Source: 1-14-0-10-37-14 sp037130845
Lineage (GTDB): Bacteria > Patescibacteriota > Patescibacteriia > Patescibacteriales > Patescibacteriaceae
Direction of reading: 5' to 3'
Length of the DNA: 64,000 bases
Assembly: GCA_037130845.1 (NCBI GenBank)
Contig: JBAXSE010000006.1
Coordinates: 1 to 64,000 of the forward strand
This document shows positions 23,111-32,982 of the stretch, one piece after another (the first letter of the stretch is position 1; the number at the start of each line of letters is the position of its first letter). The notes below the pieces were generated by a model, which made no database searches, was not told where the DNA came from, and saw only the letters and a program-made list of their open reading frames with translations. Position numbers and translations under genes: made by a program.

Positions 23111-26100
23111 ATGTCTAAAATTCCAATGCTTAATGCCGGCGGACTTAAGTTAATAGTCTTGTTTTTTGGCGTTATCTTGGCTCTGTCAGCTCAGGCTGCT
23201 GGGGCTGTTTCTTGTGCTCCGATGGTTGGAACGGCTGGCGCCTGCGTCGGCGGTTCAGCCACGCCCAATCCGGCATCTTGGAACAATACCACGCGCCGTT
23301 ATGAGTGGCAGTGCGTTGGCGGCGGCCAAACCGTACCTTGCTATCAGACCGCCTGCGGCAATGGCCAGATTGATCTGGGTGAACAGTGCGACGGTTTTAA
23401 CCTCGGCGGCAAGACTTGTCTGAGCTTGGGCTTTTTAGGCGGCGGCGCCTTGCATTGCAATGCCTGCGCGCTGGATACTTCCGGTTGTGCAGCCGGCCAG
23501 ACAACTCCTCCTTCGACAGTGACTCCTCCTGCGACCGGTACCGGTTCGCTTTGCGGCACGACTGCTCAGAAATGCACCGGCTTTAGCCCTGGGCTAATGA
23601 CTTGCATCGGACTTGGCTATACTGGCGGTAATTTGGCTTGTGATGCGGCTACCTGCAACTACAAGACGACTAATTGCGTTAGTGGCGGCGCTACCAGGCC
23701 TAGCGTGCCGCCTGTGGTTGTTACTCCGCCAACAGTCCCCGGAACAGAGAGCAATTGCCTTACTCCGCCCGCAAATTGCGACGTGGCCAAAATCATCTTT
23801 GATACTAATCCTGCCAGCTTGTGCCAGGGCGGAGTAGCTATTAACTTTAATTATATCGGCGGTCTTTGCAGCGGTTCTTGCATGTATGAATGTCCAAACT
23901 CTTCCCGAGGCGTTCCGGATAGCTGCTTTGCTAGTGATAAATTCTCTTGTTCTGGTTTAGATGCTAACAATAAATATATCGGCGCTCAGGATCAAACTGT
24001 ATCAGTCGTGCCTAATTATTTTCTGTGCTTCAAGAATGGCAAGGATGCCGGCCAATGCGCCGGTAAAGTTACGTTGAACCCTGTTACCTTTAGATATGAA
24101 TGGAAGTGCGATAGTTTGCCAACCAATTGTTTTGCTTGCGCTCCTTCGCAGTGCAATTATGATAAGCCGGCGCCAGCTATGAGTGCTGACTTGATAACTA
24201 ATTCTACTACCGCTGAAGGCGCAAAGGCTTTCTGCAAGACGGGTAAATTAACAGGCTTAAGAATTGTTTATACGGATCCTAGCGATGGGCTAGAGCATGA
24301 TATTTTGCCCATGACTGATTATTTTACGAACTTGAATCCAAAGTGGAGGAATTCCAGAATGTCTTGGCGCTGTGTAGTTGAACCCGAATGCACTTACCCC
24401 CTGGTCAAGAAAAACGACTGCTTTCATTATCTGCCTTTCTGCGGAGATTCAGTCTTGCAGGAAGGGGAAGAGTGTGATTTGGGCGCCAAGAACAGTGATA
24501 CCGGAACTTGCAATACTCAATGCAAATTGACTTATTGCGGCGATAAGCGAGTGCAGAAGCCTAATGGCAAGGGAGGCATGGAACAATGCGATCCGCCAGG
24601 GAATGGAACGGAGACCGATTCTAATTGCCAGCCCGTATTTAATGAGGCTCCGGATGGGAAAACTCCAACTCCGCCAAGCAAAACAGACGAAACGATTCCG
24701 GTTGTTTTGTGTGAAAAAAATAATGGCGGCCCCAGCACTAGCGCTAAGGGTGTTAAGGCCAATAAGGATACAAAAGACAATGTTATCGTTGAGCCGCAAT
24801 GGTGGGGTAAATGCAACGGCACTTGCCAATGCCAGCCGGTTGATCTAACCGGCAAAGGAGAATGCATCAAGGGTTATTGCGGCGCGACAGCCGCCTCGCA
24901 GGCGGACTGCGCCGCTGGTGAAACCTTCAATGCCGATATCTGCAGCTGTGTCGGATGTAATGCTGATTCTGATTGTAACAGGCTGGTAAAGCCAGGTTTT
25001 CCAAGTGAAAAGTGCGACGGCGTTTGGTATATCCAGACTAAGGCAAAATGTGAAAATCACAAATGCGTTGATGTAAAGACCGATTGTTCCAAAGATAATC
25101 TTAATGATTGCGATGACACGAGCCATAAGAGGCTAAACAGGCTCTGCGCTTGCGGAGCGGTCACCAAGGGCGGCGGCGGAGAGGCTCTGACTTATCAAGG
25201 CCTTGATTGCGTCTGCAATACTACCAAAAAATGCGATAAAACTTGTGGCTCAGAATGCAACGAAGGTGAAGTCGTATCTTCTGTTAGATACGACGGAGTA
25301 AATTCTGCTACCTGTCCTTCGTATCTGGATAAAAAAGAATGCCAAGGTGATTGCACCTTTAAGGTTATTGACGGGGGAACTTGCGGTGATGGCAAGACTG
25401 ATACCTGGGAAGACAAAAAGACCGGAGCCAAGGGCGGTGAAGAGTGCGACCCGGGGCGTTTTTGCAGCGACGGCAAAACAGCTTGCAATGATCCGATTAC
25501 CGGCAAGGCGGATGATACAAAATGTTTGGGAATGAAAAATGGCGATACGGCCTGTATAAAGCGTCCTGTCGACGGCTGCAATGCTTATTGTATGTTGGAT
25601 TGCGGTCGGGGTGATACCGAATTTAATCCCGATTCCAAGAATTATCGGCTCCATGATTATTATGAAAACGGTAAACTAAAGGATGGTTGGACAACCCTAG
25701 CCTTGCGTGCCTATAACGATGGCGATAAGTCTTTCTTTTGCGGTATTGATACCAATAAATACTTAACTCCGGTAAATATTACTATTAGGTATAAGAGTAA
25801 ACCAGAGGATACTGAAATACAGACAATCGTTACAACTTGGGAAGATATGCAGCAGTATTTGGGCTTCCATATCATCGACATTACTTGGCATTGCTATGAA
25901 GGCGATAGGATGCCTGACTGCCATTACAAAGAGTGCAGTGTTGTTTTCCCTGGCTGCGCTACGGGCGTCAACAATAGTTTTGCTTACATGAATTATAGTA
26001 ATTCCTACTATGATTGGAGTGATTTTGAGAAAAAGTATGATAGTGTTTGCACCTTAGATCCGAAGTTTGTCCAAAAGACCGAGGCGGACTGCACTAATTT

Positions 26101-29100
26101 GTGCAACAACAAGAATCTTAGCGCCCATGTTGTTTATGATGAGGTGAATAACCAGTGGACTTGGTCATGCGGTGATGAACAGTGCAAAGTCTACCAGATG
26201 GGTTGCGGTTATGAGCATGCCAAGGTGACGGATGTCCACGATGATCCGTTGAATTTGAATTGGACTGACAAAAGTTCAGCGCCAGCAAATGCCGCCTTCT
26301 ATTACAATATGTCGCCGTCACAGGGACAAGGCTGTATCAATGGCGGCAAACCGGTGATGTATCAGCAACCAATCGGCAACGAAGACCCCGGTTTCTATGG
26401 CTATAACGGTTTGGCTGACAGCTACAATAACCGCGGCAAGTGGTTGTGGCGTTGCGAGTATACCGATCCAAACGGTACCAAAAATACCGCGCCCAGGAAT
26501 AGCGGCTTACAAACACATCAGTTTGATTCTTTTAGTTATAATACGGCGCCTACCACCAGGCAGGACAATGAACGTTGGTGCGCGACTCCCGAAAGAGGCG
26601 AATGTCTGACTAAGAATCTGACTTGGGATACCATGACGGACAGTCCTAACGTTTCCGGTAATGGCCTCTGGGAAAACTCTGACACTCCGTTAAGTTTGAC
26701 TGCTTTCCAGGCCAAGGTAGAAGCCGGCAATCATTTCGGCAATAAATCATTGTGCTTGAATGGCGTTGCCCGCCAGGTTGTCCTAAAGGGTAATGACGAG
26801 AATATCTTCCAGCTATACCGCGATAATCCATCCACAATAACCGTAGACCCGGCCAAGAACATGGGCGTTTGGTTGGACCCTAAGGATCAATCAGGGTTAT
26901 GGGATCACACCGGTTATGCTTATTACAGCCCAACCAAGGCGGCAGCCTATTGGGTTTGCGATCGCATGTTTGATAACTCTGGCAATTATAGCGGCAGCGA
27001 TTCTGATTTTTACGGACCTTATAACATTTGTTATGCCAAGATTTCCGGCTGCCGCAAACCGCCGAGCGGGAAGATTGATTACAGCATCAAATTAGTCGAC
27101 CCTTTCACTAAGCAGCCTTTGGGTTTTGATAACCTTTTTGGCAAATGCTTTAATTCCAAGGGGCAGTTTGAAGACACTGCAGCCCATGATTGCTATAAGT
27201 TGTTTTGCGAAGATGGGCTGTTGGCCAAAGACTTAACAGACTTTAAGTATACAACCGGTGCTAATGGCGTGGTTTGGGATTGGAAGTGCGGCGGCGAAGT
27301 CTGCCAAGCCAAATCCAGCTGCAAGGCGGTTACCAAATTGGTTTTGGGTGATATTATTTCTGTACCGGTGGCCCCGGCCAGTACTTGTACCGGTAATAAG
27401 GTTAAGTATTCGGTGGTGAATAGCGGTGATTGCAAGGATGTGACCTATACCTGGATGTGGAATCAATCTCCCGGCAGGACAGAAGGATTGTTAGGCGCTT
27501 TGAGTACGGCTGCCGGATCCGAAGTGATTGTCGATGCCGATCTGCAAGCCGATAAGCGCCAGATTACGGTGATTGCGACTTGCAATGATGAATGCGCGGA
27601 CATGGCTAGCGACGAGGCGAAGAAAAACCTGGATGTCTTAAAGGTGCTTAAACCGACGGCCAATGGCACTTTGATACCTACGGATAAAGCTATCTGCACA
27701 GCCCAGCAGGGGACGCTGACAGCTGAGATTAAAGATTGTGAAAATCCGGAGATTACTTGGTATCATATGCGTGTGTGGCCTAATCCGGATACGGATCAGA
27801 GCGGTACTATCAATTATCCAGATTGGAGTACTTATAAATTTGTTAATGGAACAGAGACAGCCGAGTTGCTGGCCGGCCTGCATGACCGTACTCTTACTAT
27901 CAGTGAAACCGATGACGGCGAATGGTATTACAAGGCGACGGTTAAATGTCTTGATTGCATCAATGATTTGAATCCTAAATATGAAATTGACATGACCGGC
28001 GGCAATGTTCCGCAAACCGGTTCGGACGTCAGCAATATTTTCCATGTCAAGATTAACCCGGTTTATGCTTTGGCTCCAAAACTCTATGCTTCCAAGGATG
28101 TTGATCCGACGGCAGCCGAGCAGAAGACCGCTATGACTGTCTGCAAAGACGAAACAGCCTCGCCGATTATTACAGCCGCCGAGACCAAATGCACGGGGAC
28201 TAAGACCTACACCTTCTTGCAAGAGAAGGGCGTTTATTTGCCGATTATCACTGAAAGCGCAAACAATTGGTTTAATGCCTATAATAAGCTGGTCAAGGGC
28301 CAGAACAAATTCAAGGCCCAGGTCAAATGCAGCGACGTCTGTACTGCTTTGCCAAATCCAAAAGATACCAACGAGGTGACTATTACCTACAAAGAACCGG
28401 CAGTGGCTATTGATGCTTTGCCTAAGACGGTTTGCGTCGGCGATGATTTGGATTTGCATTTTACCGGGTATAACGCGGCTGATCTTAGCGATGTCAGTAT
28501 GACCGATTGCTCTAATCTTGATTGGAAATGGCGCTTTAGAAAGCAGGAAGCCGAACCGGGCGCAGATGAATGGAGCGATACCGATAATATTAAGGGCGCC
28601 GATAGCCAAATTATCAAACAGACTAAGATTAACGGCAAAGATGTTTATGCCAAAGACAGCGGCACTTTTGCCGATTATTGGTTCCAGACTGCTTGGCAGT
28701 GCAAGGATTGCATTACGCCTAAATGGCAGGCTGCCAATACGGCGATGGTGCGAGTGTATAATCCCAAGGCGACTATCGAGTCGATAACCAAGGATATTTG
28801 TTCCAAGGACAAGGTAGCCCTGGCAATCACTACTCCCGGCTGTCCGGCAGGTGCGGATACAAAGGGCGTTGTCTGGTCTCGCCAATGGCAGTATCAACCT
28901 GATGAAATGTCAGGTTGCAGCGACCCCGAAGATACCGATCGTGATTGTTGGTTGCCTGATGATGCATCCATTACGCCATCTTCGATAACCGAAAGCAGCG
29001 CGGCCGGGACTTATACCGATAATCCGGAAACAGTTGCCGATCGAGACACTACCTATCGTTATAAATTCAGCTATACTTGCTCTGCCTGCAGCCCCGAGCG

Positions 29101-32100
29101 ATCATTAATCAGCTCCAATTGGGTGACGGTTAAGGTTAAGCCGGAGAGCACTCCGACTGTCACTTTGACCTCGTCCAAGGATGAAAAGGCGGGTGATAGC
29201 GTTATCCAGGTTTGCCAAGATGACCTGGATAAGAGCACTTTGACTTATGCTTATGGTATAAATAAACTTTCTGATTGTTATGCCAATACAAAGCAGTACA
29301 ATGTTGCCTTATACGCCGAGGAGGATAAATGTTTGGCGCTTAGCAATGCTCGGTCTGGCGGCGTTACTCAATTCACAAAAGAAAATGCTTTGACTAGGAC
29401 TTTTGCCGGCATGGCCGGTTATGCCACATTGATGCCAAGGCGTTCATATTGGTTCCGGACGATTGTTAGCTGCATGGATCAGACTGATCCGGCTTGCACG
29501 CGCGATGCTGATAGCAAATGCGCACAAGTTGACGTCTTGCCTAATCAAGAGGCGGCCGATGGGCTGGAGCTTGATATGCGCAACAAGGCTCAAGACGCTA
29601 ACGATACCAAAGTAGATGGTTTCTGCACCGAGCAAGAGGTCAAAAAGGTGACCTACACCGGCGCTTCCGGTTGCACTACTCCGACCTACGAATGGACTCT
29701 CAAGAAAGATGGCGCTATAGTCAAGTCCTATAATACCGCCAGTACGCCTTCGGTTGATTTGCAGGCTGATTTGGACAATGTTAATGGCGGTAATTATCAG
29801 CTGGAGTTAATGGTTAAGTGTGATTTGACTGTGCAGCCTTGCTTTAATGAGCAAGCTAATCCTTTTACTATCAGCTTTGCTGTCAACCGAACCAAGACTT
29901 TGGACCCGTCAATTACAGACGCCAAGACCGATCTTAAGATGTGCAAAGGAGACAAAGTGTCGCTGGCGGCTACGGATGCCGGCACTTGCACCGACAAGGG
30001 TTATTGTTGGAGTATGAAGCGAACTTATGATGCTGACTGCGAAGATGGCTCTTATCATAATGATGCAGCAAGCAAAGATTTGCAGTATTTGGCGGTCGGC
30101 ACTTATGCGGCCAAGATTTACAGCTATTGCGCTGATGGCCTCTGTCCGCCAGTGCCGTATTGGAAGGCGAACGCAGAAACCAGGAATATTACTGTTTACC
30201 CTGTGGTCGAGTCGGTCAAGAAAGCAGAAATCACCAGAACCAGAACTGATGTCTTGTGTAATAATAAGGCGCAAGCGGAGTATAAGTTAACTGCTGAGGC
30301 TAAATTTACTGACGCCAATCTGGCTGATTGTCCGGATAGTCAATTGACTTACGATTGGGCTTGGACGCAAAATGGCAAAAAGGCTAGCGCCACCGGCAAG
30401 ACTCTAAATCTGTTGGCGCTTGGCCTAAAGGCGCAAGATACTCCTTATAGCTTTACGGTTACCGTTGCTTGTAGCGATCGCAATCTGGATGCCGGCCATT
30501 GTCCGGAACTGCCAAACGATGCTCAGACGGCCTCTGTTGATGTCAGCGTCAATGATTATCCAAACGCACCGACTATCACCGCTAGTCCCAGTCCGACTAC
30601 TGTTTGTTATGGCGATGATTCTACTTTGACAGTCGGCAATAACTTCGATTGCAGTGGTATTAACTCATCCAAGAAATATTATTGGTATAAGAATAACACT
30701 GCCTTTGGCGCTGTGGATACCGATCCGACGGCTACGCCGGTTTCCAGATTATATAGCAATTTAATCACCACTCCGGTGTCCTTAACAGTTGAAGCCGCTT
30801 GCTCCAATAGCTGCGGCGAAGCCGGTTCCGGCAAGCAGGGTGGCAATGTGACGGTTATTACGGTGCCGGCCCAGACTGCCGATAGTATTAGCGCCGAAAA
30901 TTCAACTGTTTGTACCGATACTGGCACTGTCCTGACCGCCCAATCAAATAGTGACTGCACCGACGGTGCCAAGACTTATAAATGGCAATCGAATTCGAAT
31001 GGCACCTGGAACGATGTGGCCGGCGGACCATTTACCGTCAATACTTTGAGTACCGGTAACTTGAACGTTACGACCCAGTATCGCTTCAAGGCGACTTGTA
31101 TAATTCATGGTTGCACTAAGGAATCGGCTGATTGGTCTGCTGCTAAAACCGTGACAGTCGCCAGCTGTACTTGCGGCGATGCCAATGGCAAGGCTTATAC
31201 TGATGATCAATACTTTACTTCTACCGATTCGAACCTTGATAAGAGATGCGCTCCGGGCGGCGTTTGGGGCATTTATGTGACGACCGATCCAACCCAATGG
31301 ACTTGGACTTGCAAATATGGCAATGCTGATCCGATACCATGCTACGCCAACAAGTTAGCTTGTTCCAGTACGGGCACGATATACAGGACTACCACGGCTT
31401 GGAACACCCGCATGGGCGTGCGTAATTTGTGTACGATTACTGACTATGCCTGGAACAGGGATTTGTCCGTAAAGGCGACCGACATTAATATGCGCGTATC
31501 TAATGATGCCGGACAAACTGACATTAACAAGCTAACGGTCTGGACTGATTACGGCACTCCATATGGTTCTTTGGCAACCGGCGCCCAGTGGTCTTGCAAA
31601 GGTGATAGCGGTGATAGTGGAGATAAGACCGATTGCTCGGCTAATATCGTCCAGTGCGGTGTTGCTTCCAGTAAAAGAACTTTAGATCGTGGCGCTGACA
31701 TACAGCCTGTGTTAAGTAATATCTTGTATGGTTCTTATAGTATTGGAGAAGCGGGGAACACTTGGAATAGCGTTAGTGCAGCTCAACTGTGCACTAATTC
31801 CAGGCGGGCGGTAGATAAGAGCGTTGACGCGGTTAATCTGCTAAACGGCGAAGGCAAGCTAAATTGGCAGTGCACCACCGATGATGCCGCTGATTATGTT
31901 GAGTGCGATGCGCGCCGCGATTGCGGCTGGACTTGCCAGACTCAACCGGGCGAAACTTGTCCAACTGCTGATGCGGGGAGAAATTACCCGACTGTTCAGT
32001 TTGCCAGAGGGACGGTGAGTGGTAATTCGATGTGTTGGACTGCGCAAAATATTAAGACAATTACGAATCCTTCGGCTGATATGTACTGGAATCAAGCATT

Positions 32101-32758
32101 AGCTATTCCTGATGCAACAACCGGCGTAGTGCCATGGACCAATTGGTTTAAAGTTGGAACGAGAGGCGGAACCAAACATAAACACGGGCCGAACATTCCT
32201 GAGGTTGCGCTAGGTGTTTGTCCAACTGGATTCCATGTCCCCAATACTACCGAATGGTCTAATCTGGAAAATCTAATGAAAACCGGTACTGATTGTACAT
32301 CTTCCCGCTTCCAGACGAGCGATTGCAGCGGCGCAGCTAATCCGAACTTGCCGGGCTATACCGACGATGGTTTGACTGATAAGACTGGCTTTAATGGTTC
32401 AAGCAATGATTCCGGCTATTGGGTTAAGGATAAGCCTTATCCGGGTGATGTTAATTTGTATGAAGTCACTGCCGGCAGGACTGTGTGCGGTAATTTCAAT
32501 GTTGATTCGCCCGAGGCTCATGCTTTTAGAAGCCCTTATTATTACAAGCTTAATAGTGATACGACGGTCTGGCGAGGCGCTGACAATGGATTTTGTACTT
32601 CAACTGGCGCTAATCATGATGACGAAACGCCTCATCAGTTGCGTTGCGTGGCTCAGTACAGCTTTGCGCCGTCTATCGTTAATCCGGGTGGCGGCGGTCG
32701 AGGCGGAACGCTAATCCCTCCGCCTCCGTGTATCGGTTGTTTCCGCTTTGGTATTTAG
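23111..32758 (+). CDS. Giant cysteine-rich secreted protein with Ig-like array and Fib_succ domain
   Basis: This is a 3215-residue secreted or surface protein. The signal peptide covers about residues 1-32. A module homologous to the start of giant protein 1 follows ('SC.P.VG..G.CVGG', then W.C). DUF4215/Myxococcus-type repeats appear near 81 ('CGNGQIDLGEQCD'), 444 ('CGDSVLQEGEECD') and 757 ('CGDGKTD'). The region 770-1400 is cysteine-rich and unassigned. Residues about 1404-2684 form some eleven Ig/PKD-like domains of about 110 residues, each with 'C.gd' near the start and 'C...TY.W' in the middle. More W.C modules and one Fib_succ domain (about 2945-3180, 'GVCPTGFHVPNTTEWSNLE') come last, then a Gly/Pro tail. 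No sortase motif or C-terminal helix is seen. A long, disulfide-stiffened adhesin is my inference. Confidence 0.85.
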   Translation: MSKIPMLNAGGLKLIVLFFGVILALSAQAAGAVSCAPMVGTAGACVGGSATPNPASWNNTTRRYEWQCVGGGQTVPCYQTACGNGQIDLGEQCDGFNLGGKTCLSLGFLGGGALHCNACALDTSGCAAGQTTPPSTVTPPATGTGSLCGTTAQKCTGFSPGLMTCIGLGYTGGNLACDAATCNYKTTNCVSGGATRPSVPPVVVTPPTVPGTESNCLTPPANCDVAKIIFDTNPASLCQGGVAINFNYIGGLCSGSCMYECPNSSRGVPDSCFASDKFSCSGLDANNKYIGAQDQTVSVVPNYFLCFKNGKDAGQCAGKVTLNPVTFRYEWKCDSLPTNCFACAPSQCNYDKPAPAMSADLITNSTTAEGAKAFCKTGKLTGLRIVYTDPSDGLEHDILPMTDYFTNLNPKWRNSRMSWRCVVEPECTYPLVKKNDCFHYLPFCGDSVLQEGEECDLGAKNSDTGTCNTQCKLTYCGDKRVQKPNGKGGMEQCDPPGNGTETDSNCQPVFNEAPDGKTPTPPSKTDETIPVVLCEKNNGGPSTSAKGVKANKDTKDNVIVEPQWWGKCNGTCQCQPVDLTGKGECIKGYCGATAASQADCAAGETFNADICSCVGCNADSDCNRLVKPGFPSEKCDGVWYIQTKAKCENHKCVDVKTDCSKDNLNDCDDTSHKRLNRLCACGAVTKGGGGEALTYQGLDCVCNTTKKCDKTCGSECNEGEVVSSVRYDGVNSATCPSYLDKKECQGDCTFKVIDGGTCGDGKTDTWEDKKTGAKGGEECDPGRFCSDGKTACNDPITGKADDTKCLGMKNGDTACIKRPVDGCNAYCMLDCGRGDTEFNPDSKNYRLHDYYENGKLKDGWTTLALRAYNDGDKSFFCGIDTNKYLTPVNITIRYKSKPEDTEIQTIVTTWEDMQQYLGFHIIDITWHCYEGDRMPDCHYKECSVVFPGCATGVNNSFAYMNYSNSYYDWSDFEKKYDSVCTLDPKFVQKTEADCTNLCNNKNLSAHVVYDEVNNQWTWSCGDEQCKVYQMGCGYEHAKVTDVHDDPLNLNWTDKSSAPANAAFYYNMSPSQGQGCINGGKPVMYQQPIGNEDPGFYGYNGLADSYNNRGKWLWRCEYTDPNGTKNTAPRNSGLQTHQFDSFSYNTAPTTRQDNERWCATPERGECLTKNLTWDTMTDSPNVSGNGLWENSDTPLSLTAFQAKVEAGNHFGNKSLCLNGVARQVVLKGNDENIFQLYRDNPSTITVDPAKNMGVWLDPKDQSGLWDHTGYAYYSPTKAAAYWVCDRMFDNSGNYSGSDSDFYGPYNICYAKISGCRKPPSGKIDYSIKLVDPFTKQPLGFDNLFGKCFNSKGQFEDTAAHDCYKLFCEDGLLAKDLTDFKYTTGANGVVWDWKCGGEVCQAKSSCKAVTKLVLGDIISVPVAPASTCTGNKVKYSVVNSGDCKDVTYTWMWNQSPGRTEGLLGALSTAAGSEVIVDADLQADKRQITVIATCNDECADMASDEAKKNLDVLKVLKPTANGTLIPTDKAICTAQQGTLTAEIKDCENPEITWYHMRVWPNPDTDQSGTINYPDWSTYKFVNGTETAELLAGLHDRTLTISETDDGEWYYKATVKCLDCINDLNPKYEIDMTGGNVPQTGSDVSNIFHVKINPVYALAPKLYASKDVDPTAAEQKTAMTVCKDETASPIITAAETKCTGTKTYTFLQEKGVYLPIITESANNWFNAYNKLVKGQNKFKAQVKCSDVCTALPNPKDTNEVTITYKEPAVAIDALPKTVCVGDDLDLHFTGYNAADLSDVSMTDCSNLDWKWRFRKQEAEPGADEWSDTDNIKGADSQIIKQTKINGKDVYAKDSGTFADYWFQTAWQCKDCITPKWQAANTAMVRVYNPKATIESITKDICSKDKVALAITTPGCPAGADTKGVVWSRQWQYQPDEMSGCSDPEDTDRDCWLPDDASITPSSITESSAAGTYTDNPETVADRDTTYRYKFSYTCSACSPERSLISSNWVTVKVKPESTPTVTLTSSKDEKAGDSVIQVCQDDLDKSTLTYAYGINKLSDCYANTKQYNVALYAEEDKCLALSNARSGGVTQFTKENALTRTFAGMAGYATLMPRRSYWFRTIVSCMDQTDPACTRDADSKCAQVDVLPNQEAADGLELDMRNKAQDANDTKVDGFCTEQEVKKVTYTGASGCTTPTYEWTLKKDGAIVKSYNTASTPSVDLQADLDNVNGGNYQLELMVKCDLTVQPCFNEQANPFTISFAVNRTKTLDPSITDAKTDLKMCKGDKVSLAATDAGTCTDKGYCWSMKRTYDADCEDGSYHNDAASKDLQYLAVGTYAAKIYSYCADGLCPPVPYWKANAETRNITVYPVVESVKKAEITRTRTDVLCNNKAQAEYKLTAEAKFTDANLADCPDSQLTYDWAWTQNGKKASATGKTLNLLALGLKAQDTPYSFTVTVACSDRNLDAGHCPELPNDAQTASVDVSVNDYPNAPTITASPSPTTVCYGDDSTLTVGNNFDCSGINSSKKYYWYKNNTAFGAVDTDPTATPVSRLYSNLITTPVSLTVEAACSNSCGEAGSGKQGGNVTVITVPAQTADSISAENSTVCTDTGTVLTAQSNSDCTDGAKTYKWQSNSNGTWNDVAGGPFTVNTLSTGNLNVTTQYRFKATCIIHGCTKESADWSAAKTVTVASCTCGDANGKAYTDDQYFTSTDSNLDKRCAPGGVWGIYVTTDPTQWTWTCKYGNADPIPCYANKLACSSTGTIYRTTTAWNTRMGVRNLCTITDYAWNRDLSVKATDINMRVSNDAGQTDINKLTVWTDYGTPYGSLATGAQWSCKGDSGDSGDKTDCSANIVQCGVASSKRTLDRGADIQPVLSNILYGSYSIGEAGNTWNSVSAAQLCTNSRRAVDKSVDAVNLLNGEGKLNWQCTTDDAADYVECDARRDCGWTCQTQPGETCPTADAGRNYPTVQFARGTVSGNSMCWTAQNIKTITNPSADMYWNQALAIPDATTGVVPWTNWFKVGTRGGTKHKHGPNIPEVALGVCPTGFHVPNTTEWSNLENLMKTGTDCTSSRFQTSDCSGAANPNLPGYTDDGLTDKTGFNGSSNDSGYWVKDKPYPGDVNLYEVTAGRTVCGNFNVDSPEAHAFRSPYYYKLNSDTTVWRGADNGFCTSTGANHDDETPHQLRCVAQYSFAPSIVNPGGGGRGGTLIPPPPCIGCFRFGI

Positions 32759-32770
32759 GGCTAAAATATA

Positions 32771-32815
32771 TCAAGGGCTCTCCTGATAAATAATCAGAAG
32801 AGCTCTTTGATTTTT
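32771..32815 (+). terminator. Intrinsic terminator after giant gene 2
   Basis: TCAAGGGCTCTCCTGAT and ATCAGAAGAGCTCTTTGA pair with two interruptions around AAATA and are followed by five T residues. Confidence 0.85.
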
Positions 32816-32829
32816 GTGTTAAGGCGTAT

Positions 32830-32835
32830 TATAAT
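32830..32835 (+). promoter_or_regulatory. -10 box upstream of pyruvate kinase
   Basis: TATAAT in GTATTATAATACGG lies 147 bases before the pyruvate kinase ATG, just after the preceding terminator. The long leader contains GCGCCT-poor sequence and no hairpin I consider convincing. Confidence 0.45.
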
Positions 32836-32982
32836 ACGGTTATCTTTAATGAAAATTTACCCCTTCGCCTCATGGGCTACAGGCGTTAATTATTTATTTT
32901 TCATTGATTTTTAGATAATTTAAAGAAGTTTAAGTAAAAGCCTCGGGATATTATATGAGACTAGCTTAATAAAAGAATATAT

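Noticed and set aside
27638..28897. 419-codon open frame on the minus strand inside giant gene 2
   Set aside because: It is the antisense shadow of the Ig-like array; the plus frame is continuous, has a signal peptide and shows repeats.
3411..32758. Diversity-generating retroelement
   Set aside because: The Fib_succ domains are suggestive targets, but no reverse transcriptase, accessory protein or template repeat was found in the window.
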